Positions 15,608 through 23,497 of a DNA stretch of 64,000 nucleotides are shown here, one piece after another. Position 1 is the first letter of the stretch; the number at the start of each line of letters is the position of its first letter. Made by a program: the position numbers and the translations under genes. The notes beneath the pieces were generated by a model. It did no database searches. It saw only the letters and a program-made list of their open reading frames with translations, and had not been told where the DNA came from. The DNA lies in NCBI GenBank assembly GCA_034113365.1, contig JAXEXP010000158.1, positions 1-64,000 of the forward strand, written 5' to 3'. Origin of the DNA: Spyradocola sp034113365 (GTDB lineage Bacteria; Bacillota; Clostridia; Christensenellales; UBA1750).

Positions 15608-16261
15608 ATGGCCAGTTACCGCAACGGGATCGAGACGCGCAAGGCGCTGTACGGCTCCGCCCGGCGCAACTTTGCGCAGCACGGCTATTTCGGCGCCTCC
15701 ATCCAGGGCATCGTGCGCGACGCCAACGCAAAGCTGGGTCTGTTCACCTATTATTTCGAGAGCAAGGAGTCCCTCGCGCTGCAGATCCTCTCCGAGCTGC
15801 AGCACAATGTGCGCGATTATGTCGCCGCACAGCCCGCCGCCTCTGCGCTGGAGGGGCTGTCGCTGGCGCTGCTGCACGCCCGCGTCTGGCTCGCGCTGCA
15901 GACCCGCGAGGTCAGCGTCCAGCGCTTCGTGCGCGAGCTGTGCACCTGCAACGCCTATCTTCAGCAAGCGGAGGCCGCGCTGCGCGCGCTGTGGCAGCGC
16001 CTGCACCCCTCCGCCCCCGTCACCGATTTCATCGTGCTGGGCTGCTCCATGGCCACCGGCATGCTGCGCCAGTTCGAGCAGGACCTGCCCCTGCTGCAGC
16101 TGAGCTGCCCCCTGGAGGACGCGCTGGACCGCGTGCTGACCGCCGCCTTCTCGCTGCTCGAGTGCGACGCGCCCCGCCTCCGCGACGCCGTCTCCGCCTC
16201 GCGGTGCGCCGCGCAGCACATCTCTCCCCGCATCGGCGCGGACTTCACCGTACTCGCTTAA
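15608..16261 (+). CDS. TetR/AcrR-family transcriptional regulator (217 aa)
   Basis: The N-terminal 60 residues form the TetR helix-turn-helix: RRNFAQHGYFGASIQGIVRD, then FTYYFESKESLALQIL. The C-terminal ligand domain (about 75-217) is Ala- and Leu-rich and diverged, so the effector cannot be predicted. It has its own promoter and no obvious target operon beside it; the next gene, queT, has its own promoter and riboswitch. The YYF-x-SKE motif is the most diagnostic part. Confidence 0.85.
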   Translation: MASYRNGIETRKALYGSARRNFAQHGYFGASIQGIVRDANAKLGLFTYYFESKESLALQILSELQHNVRDYVAAQPAASALEGLSLALLHARVWLALQTREVSVQRFVRELCTCNAYLQQAEAALRALWQRLHPSAPVTDFIVLGCSMATGMLRQFEQDLPLLQLSCPLEDALDRVLTAAFSLLECDAPRLRDAVSASRCAAQHISPRIGADFTVLA

Positions 16262-16295
16262 CCCATTTCTAACACACAGCGGCCCCAAAAGCTGA

Positions 16296-16356
16296 TATAC
16301 TGGGTACCATAAACGAATAGACGGTTCGTGACCATCCCGTCGTTAAACAAAACTAC
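16296..16356 (+). promoter_or_regulatory. preQ1-I riboswitch (with -10 box) of queT
   Basis: A TATACT -10 box (16296-16301) precedes the aptamer at 16319-16356. The stem is AGACGG with CCGTC, the loop opens TTC and ends ACCATC, and the 3' tail is A-rich and includes AAAACTA, which can form the H-type pseudoknot of class I preQ1 riboswitches. The downstream gene encodes a QueT-type queuosine-precursor transporter, the expected regulon. The sequence pattern and gene context support each other strongly. Confidence 0.8.
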
Positions 16357-16440
16357 GGATTTTGCATCCGCCTGCAGGCTTGCGGCGCGTCTGTGCACGC
16401 GCGCCCACCCGCAGGCTGTTGTCTGCGTATTTTTGCGCCA

Positions 16441-16480
16441 CAAAGGGGAGCGGTCACAGCGGCCGCTCCCCTCGTTTTGT
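16441..16480 (+). terminator. Leader terminator between the preQ1 aptamer and queT
   Basis: Nine-bp GC-rich arms (16445-16453 and 16463-16471) are followed by CGTTTTGT. It is inside the leader, 39 bp before the queT start, so it probably serves as the off-state of the riboswitch. About 85 nt separate it from the aptamer, longer than usual, and a second hairpin (about 16374-16428) lies between, so the switching fold is not obvious. Confidence 0.6.
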
Positions 16481-16518
16481 GCGATCAAAATCCTTTCAGA
16501 AACAGGAGTGTTGTCCAA

Positions 16519-16998
16519 ATGAAACTCACCACCCGCAGACTCGTTCGCGGCGCGCTCATCGCCGCGCTGTACGCCGTGCTGTGCATGGCCTTCTTCTCCA
16601 TCTCCTATGGCGACGTGCAGTTCCGCATCAGCGAGGCGCTCACCGTGCTGCCCATCCTCATGCCCGAGGCCATCCCCGGCCTGTTCGTGGGCTGCCTGCT
16701 GAGCAACGTGCTGGGCGGCTATGGCGTGATGGACATCGTGTTCGGCTCGCTGGCCACGCTGCTCGCCTCCCTGGCCACCTATTTCATGCGCAAGCTGCCC
16801 GCCTGGATCGCCGTGCTGCCCGTGGTGGTGGTCAACGCGCTGGTCGTGGGCTACTTTACGCTCCACCTGGCCGCCGGCCTGCCCTTCTGGCCCTCCGCGC
16901 TGTCCGTGGGCCTGGGCGAAGCCGTGGTGGTCTACGTGCTCGGCCTGCCGCTGCACTACGCCCTCAAAAAGTTCCTCCCCGAAAAATTCCTCCACTGA
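16519..16998 (+). CDS. queT: QueT-family queuosine-precursor transporter (159 aa)
   Basis: This membrane protein has five or six helices. It opens MKLTTRRLVRGALIAALYAVL and contains the FRISEALTVLPILMPEAIPGLFVG motif of the QueT family, the substrate-binding (S) component of an ECF vitamin transporter for preQ1 or a related queuosine precursor. It works with a shared energising ECF module encoded elsewhere. The start at ATG 16519 follows AGGAG; upstream in-frame codons are inside the riboswitch leader. The preQ1 riboswitch upstream strongly supports the substrate. Confidence 0.9.
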   Translation: MKLTTRRLVRGALIAALYAVLCMAFFSISYGDVQFRISEALTVLPILMPEAIPGLFVGCLLSNVLGGYGVMDIVFGSLATLLASLATYFMRKLPAWIAVLPVVVVNALVVGYFTLHLAAGLPFWPSALSVGLGEAVVVYVLGLPLHYALKKFLPEKFLH

Positions 16999-17017
16999 TC
17001 CCCCAAAATGACGCACC

Positions 17018-17056
17018 AAGCCCCGCTTTCTCTCTTCCCGGAAAGCGGGGCTTTTC
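17018..17056. terminator. Convergent terminator between queT and the WYL gene
   Basis: AAGCCCCGCTTTC and its complement form a 13-bp stem with a 9-nt loop, flanked by short A- and T-rich tracts. It sits between two converging genes and can serve both. Confidence 0.75.
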
Positions 17057-17060
17057 CATC

Positions 17061-18062
17061 CTATTCCGTTTCGATGCCGTACCTGCGCGCAATGCGCTCC
17101 ACGTCCTGTCGCACCATCTGCCGCAGCGCCGCGGGCTCCAGCACCTCGCACAGCCCGGCGTACTGCAGCGCGAAGATGCGCATGTTCTCCAGCGACGACT
17201 CCAGCTGCACCACCATGTTCTCCCCGTCCGCCTCCGGCTCCATGCGCGCGTATTGCCCGAACGCGTCGTACACCTGCCCCGCCGCGCTCACGGGCATGCG
17301 CAGCCGCACGCGCATCACCTCGCCGCTGAACATGTACCGGTGCTCCGCCGCGTACTTCGCCATGTCCACCCCGCCGCGGAAGTCCGGCAGGTCGTATGCC
17401 GTGCGCGCGGGCAGCTCCGTCACCTGAAGCCCGCTGATGTGGTCCACACGGAAGTGCCGCACCTCCTGCGCCCCGTCGTAGCACGCCAGCAGATAATACT
17501 GCCCCTGCGCGCAGATCAGCGCCAGCGGATGCGCCTGCCGCACACGCCCGTCGTCGTGCAGCTGCCCGTCCGTGCCCACACGGCTGTACAAAAACCGCAC
17601 CTGCACGTGCGCCGCAATGGCCCCCGTCAGCGCGTCCATCCGCTCAAAAAAGTCCCGGTTGTGCGTGCGGTTCCACTTGTCCACCGCCTGCACGCCGCGC
17701 AGCCCGTCCGAAAACCCCGTCCGCCCCATGCCCTGCAGCTTTCCGATCAGCACGCGCGCCTCGTCCGAGGGAATGTACCGGCTCAGCAGTACGCTGTCGA
17801 TGAGCACGCGCAGCTCCCCGTCGGAAAACACCGGCTCCAGATACGCGCCCTTGCCGCCCGGCCCCGTGCCGATGTCATACCCCAGCTCCCGCAGCAGCGA
17901 CAGGTTGCGCGCCACCGCGTTGCGCCCCGCCTCCATCCCGAACTCCCCGCGCAGCCTGTCCTCGATCTGCTTGATCGTCATCGGCTTTTCCTGCGAGGAA
18001 TGCCGCCGCAGCACCTCCAGTATGCACAGCGCCAGCCCCTTCTTGCCGCCCACAGCCGTCAT
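17061..18062 (-). CDS. WYL-domain transcriptional regulator (333 aa)
   Basis: The order is an N-terminal winged helix (about 5-70, with MTIKQIEDRLRGEFG), a WYL sensor domain (about 125-235, with HPLALICAQGQYYLLACYD replacing the usual WYL triad by YYL) and a WCX-type C-terminal domain (about 240-330). WYL proteins bind nucleic acid or small ligands and often control DNA-damage or metabolic genes. The start at 18062 follows AAAGGAGG; an upstream in-frame codon lacks a site. It is monocistronic and its target is not evident. Confidence 0.85.
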   Translation of the reverse strand: MTAVGGKKGLALCILEVLRRHSSQEKPMTIKQIEDRLRGEFGMEAGRNAVARNLSLLRELGYDIGTGPGGKGAYLEPVFSDGELRVLIDSVLLSRYIPSDEARVLIGKLQGMGRTGFSDGLRGVQAVDKWNRTHNRDFFERMDALTGAIAAHVQVRFLYSRVGTDGQLHDDGRVRQAHPLALICAQGQYYLLACYDGAQEVRHFRVDHISGLQVTELPARTAYDLPDFRGGVDMAKYAAEHRYMFSGEVMRVRLRMPVSAAGQVYDAFGQYARMEPEADGENMVVQLESSLENMRIFALQYAGLCEVLEPAALRQMVRQDVERIARRYGIETE

Positions 18063-18195
18063 GCCCGCTCCCTCCTTTCCCCCATTATACACCCTCTCCC
18101 GCCAAAAAACACAGCGCCGCAGCGCATTTCACATGACGGAGCCATATTTCACGTCCGAAGGGCATTCCACAAATCCCGCAAGGGATTTATTTCGA

Positions 18196-18240
18196 TAAAA
18201 AGAAACAGCCTTTATCCATAAAACAAAGGCTGTTTCTTTT
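18196..18240 (-). terminator. Terminator of the tRNA-Gln/tRNA-Glu transcript
   Basis: Thirteen-bp arms (18201-18213 and 18225-18237) with flanking A- and T-tracts lie immediately downstream of tRNA-Glu on the minus strand. Confidence 0.75.
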
Positions 18241-18241
18241 C

Positions 18242-18317
18242 TGGCACCTCCAAGGGGATTCGAACCCCTGTTGCCGCCGTGAGAGGGCGGTGTCCTAGGC
18301 CACTAGACCATGGAGGC
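18242..18317 (-). tRNA. tRNA-Glu (CTC)
   Basis: The 76-nt gene folds as a cloverleaf: acceptor GCCTCCA/TGGAGGT, anticodon loop CTCTCAC with anticodon CTC, T-loop TTCGAAT, discriminator G and encoded CCA. It is eight nt downstream of tRNA-Gln on the same strand, so they are probably co-transcribed. Confidence 0.94.
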
Positions 18318-18325
18318 ATATAAAA

Positions 18326-18399
18326 TGGCAGCGGGACTAGGATTCGAACCTAGGCAATACGAGTCAGAGTCGTAGGTGCTACCGTTACACCATCCCGCT
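18326..18399 (-). tRNA. tRNA-Gln (CTG)
   Basis: The 74-nt gene folds as a cloverleaf: acceptor AGCGGGA/TCCCGCT, anticodon stem TACGA/TCGTA with loop CTCTGAC (anticodon CTG), discriminator G and encoded CCA. Confidence 0.94.
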
Positions 18400-18521
18400 A
18401 TACCGTTCGTTGGCCCGTCACCGTGTCAACGAAGATGATTATAGCAGTCAGACCGGGAATTGTCAACACCTTTTTCAACTTTTTTCTCAAAAAAGTTTTC
18501 CGCCGCGCAAAAAGCAAGAAA

Positions 18522-18715
18522 AAACCCCAAAGTGCCGCTCGCCCTATTTTGACACCTGCTACGTAAAGCAGGGTGGTGCCCTGCGCGCGTCCGCTGCCTT
18601 CCGCTGACAGTTCCCCGAAGGGAAGGCGGCCTGGCATTGGAACGAACGACCCAGGCTCCATTTTGAGTCTGTAGGTTCAAAATCAGGACGTTACGCACAC
18701 CCCAGGATTTCTTGT
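18522..18715 (-). ncRNA. ssrS: Probable 6S RNA
   Basis: No gene fits this stretch, yet a near-consensus promoter fires into it. On the minus strand the predicted transcript folds into one long irregular rod. Bases 18673-18683 pair with 18546-18557 (ATTTTGA with TCAAAAT, ACCT with AGGT), 18685-18690 pair with 18540-18545, and the inner part (about 18575-18650) closes into a terminal hairpin. A large internal bubble contains GACTCAAAATGG. Rod shape, central bubble, about 190-nt length and a T-rich end (near 18516-18522) are the hallmarks of 6S RNA, the RNA polymerase regulator. Exact ends are estimates. Confidence 0.72.
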
Positions 18716-18721
18716 GGCTCT

Positions 18722-18751
18722 ATTATAGACCGGGCGCCAAGCGCTTGTCAA
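18722..18751 (-). promoter_or_regulatory. Strong promoter of the 6S RNA
   Basis: On the minus strand a perfect TTGACA (18746-18751) and a perfect TATAAT (18722-18727) are 18 bp apart. Transcription would start near 18715. Confidence 0.8.
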
Positions 18752-18772
18752 GCGCCATATTTTTCTTGCGCG

Positions 18773-19579
18773 TCAGGGCTGCGCGCGCTGTGCCCGCAGC
18801 CGCTTTTCGCATTCGGCGACGCCCAGGTACATCAGCGCCGCCAGCACGCACAGCACCGCCGTGCCCGCCATCACCAGGTCCAGCTTGAACACCTGCCCGC
18901 CGTAGACGATCAGATACCCCAGCCCCGCCCGGCTGACCAGGAATTCCCCCACGATCACGCCCACCCAGCTCATGCCGATGCCCAATTTCAGCGCCGAGAC
19001 CGTCGTGGGCAGCGCGCCGGGGAATACCACCATCGAAAAGCACTGCAGCTTGCTCGCGCCAAAGGACCGAAGCAGCGTCAGCTTCTCCGGCTCAATGGCC
19101 AGGAACCCGCCCAGCACCGTCACCATCGTCACGATCACCGACACCAGCAGGCTCATCACGATGATGGCCGGCATCCCCGACCCGATCCACACGATGAGCA
19201 CCGGCCCCAGCGCGATCTTGGGCAGGGCGTTGAGCACCACCAGGTACGGATCCAGCACGCGGCACAGCGTGTCCGACCACCACAGCGCCACCGCCAGCCC
19301 GATGCCCAGCAGCGAGCCCACCACAAAGCCCACCACCGTCTCCCACAGCGTCACGCCCACGTGCAGCCACAGCTCGCCCGTGCGTGCCAGCGTCCACAGC
19401 GTGCCCGCCATGCGGCTGGGGCTGGACAGCAGGAACGCGTCGATCACGCCCAGCCGCGCCAGCGCCTCCCACAGCAGCAGGAATACCGCCAGTATGCCCC
19501 ATCTTGCCGCCGCTATGCCCCTCTTTCTGCGCCGCAGCCCGGCCAGATACCTCCTCTGCGCCGCCGATTCATTGCACAT
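18773..19579 (-). CDS. ABC importer permease, SsuC/ThiX-like (268 aa)
   Basis: About six membrane helices are visible. A binding-protein-dependent permease motif is recognisable (FGASKLQCFSMVVFPGALPTTVSALKLGIGMSWVGVIVGEFL), as in nitrate/taurine/sulfonate/pyrimidine-type importers. The start at 19577-19579 overlaps the ATPase stop by 11 nt; a longer in-frame extension would lie in the ATPase gene. It pairs with the ATPase at 19569-20333. No substrate-binding protein gene is adjacent, so the substrate is unknown. Confidence 0.85.
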   Translation of the reverse strand: MCNESAAQRRYLAGLRRRKRGIAAARWGILAVFLLLWEALARLGVIDAFLLSSPSRMAGTLWTLARTGELWLHVGVTLWETVVGFVVGSLLGIGLAVALWWSDTLCRVLDPYLVVLNALPKIALGPVLIVWIGSGMPAIIVMSLLVSVIVTMVTVLGGFLAIEPEKLTLLRSFGASKLQCFSMVVFPGALPTTVSALKLGIGMSWVGVIVGEFLVSRAGLGYLIVYGGQVFKLDLVMAGTAVLCVLAALMYLGVAECEKRLRAQRAQP

Positions 19580-20333
19580 GTACGTCCAGCTCCTTCCAGA
19601 TGCGGTCAAAATAGTCCCGGAACCGCGCATCCCGCCGCCGCTGCATCGGGCCGCCCACAAGCTCGATCCCGTGCTCCGACTTGATCCTGGCCGGCCTGTG
19701 CGTCAGCACCACCACCCGATCCGCCATAGAAATGGCCTCCGATACGTCGTGCGTGACGAGGATGGTGGCGCGGTCGCTGCCGGAGAGGGCCTGCTTGACC
19801 TCGTCGGCAAGCTGGATGCGGGTCTGGGAGTCCAGCGCGGAGAAGGGTTCGTCCAGCAGCAGGAACTCCGGCTCCACCGCCAGCGTGCGCACCAGCGCCG
19901 CGCGCTGCCGCATGCCGCCCGACAGCTGCCCCGGAAATGCGTGCGCAAACTCGGCAAGGCCGCAGCTTTCCAGCAGCGAATCCACCAGGGAAAGCTGCTT
20001 TTTTGTGGGCTTTCCGCGCACGCGCAGGCCCACCAGCGCATTGTCGCGCACCGTCAGCCAGTCGAAAAGATGGTCGCGCTGCAGCATGTAGCCCATGTGC
20101 GCAGGCGGCGAAACAATGGGCTGTCCGCGCAGCAGCACGCGGCCCGCATCCGGGCGCAGCAGGCCCGCCGCGAGCGAGAGCACCGTGGACTTTCCGCACC
20201 CGCTGGGCCCGAGCAGCGCGACAAACTCGCCCCTGCGGACGGAAAGCGTGAAATCCTCCAAGACCGCCGTCTCACCGCTCTGCTGGTGATAGCGCATGCA
20301 GACGTGGTCGAAAACAAGCAAAGCGTCCTCCAT
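19569..20333 (-). CDS. ABC importer ATPase, SsuB/ThiZ-like (254 aa)
   Basis: All nucleotide-binding motifs are present: Walker A GPSGCGKST (about residues 42-50), signature LSGGMRQR (about 138-145), Walker B FLLLDEPFSALD (about 158-169) and the switch His in VTHD (about 195). It resembles the nitrate/sulfonate/taurine-type ATPase group. The ATG at 20331-20333 follows AGGAGGGG; GTG two codons upstream is possible. It is the first gene of a two-gene operon with the permease. The binding protein must be encoded elsewhere. Confidence 0.87.
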   Translation of the reverse strand: MEDALLVFDHVCMRYHQQSGETAVLEDFTLSVRRGEFVALLGPSGCGKSTVLSLAAGLLRPDAGRVLLRGQPIVSPPAHMGYMLQRDHLFDWLTVRDNALVGLRVRGKPTKKQLSLVDSLLESCGLAEFAHAFPGQLSGGMRQRAALVRTLAVEPEFLLLDEPFSALDSQTRIQLADEVKQALSGSDRATILVTHDVSEAISMADRVVVLTHRPARIKSEHGIELVGGPMQRRRDARFRDYFDRIWKELDVHVQ

Positions 20334-20407
20334 AATCACCCCTCCTGAGCGCGGGGGAATCGTTTACATGGGCAGTGTATGCGGCGCAGGGGCAGGATGT
20401 GAGGGCG

Positions 20408-20545
20408 CAAAAACGCCCCTGTACGCAGACGGTGCAGGGGCGGAAAACTGCGTCTAAAGCTTCGTTGGGGGGACTGACACCTCATCAGTCGCCTGCGGGC
20501 GACAGCTTCCCCTCAAGGGGAAGCCATGGGATCGCAGCGTTCAGG
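20408..20545. repeat. Intergenic repeat element, copy A
   Basis: This segment (CCCCTGTACGCAGACGGTGC, then a GACACCTCATCAGTCGC stretch, then CAAGGGGAAGCC) recurs at 20824-21080 with about 90 percent identity by eye. It contains nested short inverted repeats and codes for nothing evident. Similar GAGGTGTC / GGGGAAGC elements are dispersed in many gut Clostridia (recalled, not searched). Confidence 0.7.
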
Positions 20546-20554
20546 GGCGAGTTT

Positions 20555-20795
20555 TTATGCGAGGATGTAGGCCTGATAGCGGGTCAGCGGGGGCAATTCG
20601 AGCGTGGTTTTGCCCTGATGAACGGTCAGTTTTGGGGGATGCGCGGCGTCCACGGGGGTGACAGTTTCGTAGGGTCTGGGGAAGGTGACGGTCACGCTGT
20701 GGAGGGGGATGTAGGGGTCGAAGGTGGCGCTGTTGAAGCCCGAAAGGTTGATAATTTGCAGAAATGTGCGATCATCAGGAAGGAAGTTCAGGTGA
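20555..20795 (-). pseudogene. Duplicated C-terminal fragment of the GH-like gene at 21089
   Basis: On the minus strand this fragment encodes RTFLQIINLSGFN through TRYQAYILA, nearly identical to the last 75 residues of the 645-residue protein at 21089-23026, including the stop position relative to the repeat. Differences such as Ser-Ala for Gly-Val show some divergence. It has no start codon, ribosome site or upstream domain, so it is a remnant of a tandem duplication that carried the gene end together with the intergenic repeat. Confidence 0.8.
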
Positions 20796-20823
20796 ACATG
20801 GACGAGACATAAGGGGGACAAAA

Positions 20824-21080
20824 CCGCCCCTGTACGCAGACGGTGCAGAGGCGGAAAACTGCGTCTAAAGCTTCGTTTGGGGGACTGACACCTCATCAGT
20901 CGCTGCGGCGACAGCTTCCCGCTGCGCACCGAACCAGCCGTTCCGTCTGTTCCGGTGTTCCGGTCGGCTTATTCTCCATAAACAGTCCACTGGACTGTTT
21001 ATTCCGAAACGCTCGACCTCCAGGGCTTCGCCCCTCCGGGTGAACCCTCAAGGGGAAGCCATAGGGTCGCACCGTTCAGG
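20824..21080. repeat. Intergenic repeat element, copy B with a nested insertion
   Basis: This is the second copy of the 20408-20545 element. About 120 bp (20922-21042) are inserted in its middle. The insertion contains a perfect 11-bp-arm palindrome (20978-21002, ATAAACAGTCC/GGACTGTTTAT). A short degraded relative of the insertion occurs at about 41178-41235. No gene is seen in 20813-21088. Confidence 0.65.
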
Positions 21081-21088
21081 GGCGGTTT

Positions 21089-23026
21089 TTATGCGAGGAT
21101 GTAGGCCTGATAGCGGGTCAGCGGGGGCAGTTCGAGCGTGGTTTTGCCCTGCTGAACGGTCAGCTTTGGAGGCTGCGCGGCGTCCACGGGGGTGACAGTT
21201 TCGTAGGGTTTGGGGAGGGTGACGGTCACGCCGTGGAGGGGGATGCAGGGCTCAAACGTGACGCCGTTGAAGCCCGAAAGGTTGAGGATTTGCAGGAATG
21301 TGCGGCCGTCCGGGAGGGTGTTTAGGAAAATTTCCGCGCAGGACGGCGCGTTTGTGGCGAGCTGGGAGAGGGCTGCGGGCGAAAGCTTGCGCAGCGCATC
21401 CAGCGCGATAAGCCTGTGATCGGCATAGCCGTAGTCGCGGTAGAGCTGGCCTATGCGGAAGGTGAGGGCCATGATCTGGCCGTCCGGGCTGGTCAGAAGG
21501 GCTTGTTCCGGGCCGGTTTTGTGGCCGTAGCAGCGCTCGGGCGGGCCGAAACGGGCGGGATGCACCAGCGGCAGCTCGCCGTTTTCGCAGTCAAAAACGC
21601 CGAATTCCTGGTCCAGAATCACCCAATCGCGGTCGGGGAAGGAGGGGAAAAGCGCCTTGTTTTGGGTGGAGAGATAGGCCGCGCGGGTGGCGGTTTCGGT
21701 GCGGAGAAAGCGCGCGTGCAGCAGCGTTTCGGCGCGGTTTTCGGGCGCTGTGAGCGCGGAAAACAGGATGCGCAGGCCGTGCTTTTGAGCCGCATCGAGC
21801 AGCGCATCGGGCACCTTTTGGGGGTCGGGGACGATCAAAACGTCGTGATTTTGCACCTTTTCGGGGTACATTTCGGCGGCAAAATGGTCGAGGGAGTCGA
21901 AGGGGACGTGCGCCTCCTTGAGCAGATTGTACCAGCCGAGGTACTCCTTATTGGACTTGTCGGGGCGGTAGAGCAGCACGCGCGCGCAGGAGGTCAGGCG
22001 GCCGTAGAGCGCCGCGTTGCGCTCGTGGAACGCGAACACCTCGCGCATCGCCGCCACGCCCGCGCGGTCGGGATAGTCCGCAAAGTCGCCGATGATGCAA
22101 AAATCCAGCTGCGAGCCCGCGGCCATGTTCTGGTAGAGGCGGATCTTCGTAAGCTCGGGCGACACGCCCTGAAAGCGGTAGAAGATGTCCACCGCGTTGA
22201 TGGCGCAGTTGAGCATGGTCTTTTCCCCCGCCCAGCTAAACGCCGCCGTGCCACAGTTTTCCGACGCGGAATACAGGAAAAAGGGCAGCGGACGGTCCAC
22301 CGCGGAGTTGGATTCCTCGCGGATGATGTCCACGTTGTGGTGGTAGGTGCACACCGCGACCTCGGGATTGACGTCCTTTACGGCCTGCCGGATGCGGGTG
22401 AGCAGCGCGTGCACGGTGTGCTCCTTGAAGGCGGCGTAGGTTTTGTCGGACTTCCAGCTGTCGCCCTTGGGCAGGTCGCGTCCGCTGTAGGCGCGGTAGG
22501 CGGCCTTACAGGACGGGCAGTTGCAGATGCCGTGCTCGACGTTGGAATAGTCCTTGGTCTGGAAGCCGAACATGTTGAAAAACACGCCGTCCACGGGGTA
22601 TTTTTGCAGCACCTCGCGAAGGATCTCGATGGAAATGCGCTGCTGGTAGTCGCCGCAGACGCAGGTGACGGCGGTGTCGTTATAGTGCAGGTGCTGGCCG
22701 GATTCCGAGACGTAGTACCACTCGGGGTGCTGCAAAAGCAGGCGCTCGTGCGTCTTGGAGAAGTCGAAGCGCGCGATGACGCGGACGCCGTTTTTGTGGC
22801 AGATGTCCACGATTTTTCCCAATGTGTCGCCCTTGAGATACGGACTTACCGTCTGGAAGGACAGCTCGGACGGGAAGAACGAGGTGATGCCGCCCGCGCC
22901 CACCATCACGCAGTTGCAGTGGGACAGGCGGATCTGCTCGAACCACTGCTCCACGTCCATGCCCGCGTCGACGTCGCGCAGGTTGTTCTGGATCATGCGA
23001 AGGTCGTTCTGAAGCCACCAGTGCAT
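21089..23026 (-). CDS. Putative glycoside hydrolase-like protein, GHL6/alpha-amylase-superfamily type (645 aa)
   Basis: Residues about 25-310 look like a TIM barrel of the hypothetical glycosyl hydrolase class: GVRVIARFDFSKTHE, then YPVDGVFFNMFGF, then an unusual CNCPSCKAAYRAYSGRD segment. Residues about 350-480 resemble the GATase-like trimerisation domain of beta-galactosidases (VLIVPDPQKVPDALLDAA). The C-terminus is a small beta domain. It is cytoplasmic, with no signal peptide. The start has an AAGGGGG site. The substrate is unknown. It is followed by its own partial duplicate. Confidence 0.6.
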   Translation of the reverse strand: MHWWLQNDLRMIQNNLRDVDAGMDVEQWFEQIRLSHCNCVMVGAGGITSFFPSELSFQTVSPYLKGDTLGKIVDICHKNGVRVIARFDFSKTHERLLLQHPEWYYVSESGQHLHYNDTAVTCVCGDYQQRISIEILREVLQKYPVDGVFFNMFGFQTKDYSNVEHGICNCPSCKAAYRAYSGRDLPKGDSWKSDKTYAAFKEHTVHALLTRIRQAVKDVNPEVAVCTYHHNVDIIREESNSAVDRPLPFFLYSASENCGTAAFSWAGEKTMLNCAINAVDIFYRFQGVSPELTKIRLYQNMAAGSQLDFCIIGDFADYPDRAGVAAMREVFAFHERNAALYGRLTSCARVLLYRPDKSNKEYLGWYNLLKEAHVPFDSLDHFAAEMYPEKVQNHDVLIVPDPQKVPDALLDAAQKHGLRILFSALTAPENRAETLLHARFLRTETATRAAYLSTQNKALFPSFPDRDWVILDQEFGVFDCENGELPLVHPARFGPPERCYGHKTGPEQALLTSPDGQIMALTFRIGQLYRDYGYADHRLIALDALRKLSPAALSQLATNAPSCAEIFLNTLPDGRTFLQILNLSGFNGVTFEPCIPLHGVTVTLPKPYETVTPVDAAQPPKLTVQQGKTTLELPPLTRYQAYILA

Positions 23027-23038
23027 AAGTTTTCCCCC

Positions 23039-23497
23039 TTATTTTGTGTTTGTGAGGTGATCGAGAAGGGCCTGACAGCCGCGGGAGATGTCGTCATAGG
23101 CGGCGTCGAAGTCGTCGGTGTACCACGGGTCGGCGACGTCGCCGGGGGCGTCGGTGTAGTCCAGCAGGCGGTGCAGCTTGCCGTCGGGGTCGCCGCCCGC
23201 GATGCGGCGCATGGCGCGCAGGTTGTTGCCATCCATGCCGATGAGCAGGTCGTAGCGCGCATAGTCGCCCGCCATCATCTGCACCGCGCGGTGGTCGGTC
23301 AGCGGGACGCCCATCTCCTGCAGCTTGCGCCTTGCGGGCGGATAGATGGGATTTCCCCATTCCTCGGTAGACGTGGCGGCGGAATTGATGTAAAATTGCT
23401 CCGTAAGGCCGCGTTTTGCGACCATTTGCTTGAAAATGCACTCCGCCATGGGCGAGCGGCAGATGTTGCCAAGACACACGAACAGCACGCGGATCAT
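23039..23497 (-). CDS. Low-molecular-weight protein tyrosine phosphatase (152 aa)
   Basis: The P-loop C8-LGNICR-S15 (CX5RS) and the general-acid loop DPWYTDDFD (about 121-129) are both present, so it should be active. Family members dephosphorylate tyrosine kinases or protein arginine phosphates. It overlaps the upstream GNAT gene by 4 nt and precedes the GH-like gene by 12 nt, forming a probable three-gene operon. The operon gives no clear hint of the substrate. Confidence 0.93.
   Translation of the reverse strand: MIRVLFVCLGNICRSPMAECIFKQMVAKRGLTEQFYINSAATSTEEWGNPIYPPARRKLQEMGVPLTDHRAVQMMAGDYARYDLLIGMDGNNLRAMRRIAGGDPDGKLHRLLDYTDAPGDVADPWYTDDFDAAYDDISRGCQALLDHLTNTK

Noticed and set aside
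20334..20560. TPP or other riboswitch controlling the ABC importer
   Set aside because: The upstream region is taken up by the repeated intergenic element, and no conserved aptamer pattern is visible.
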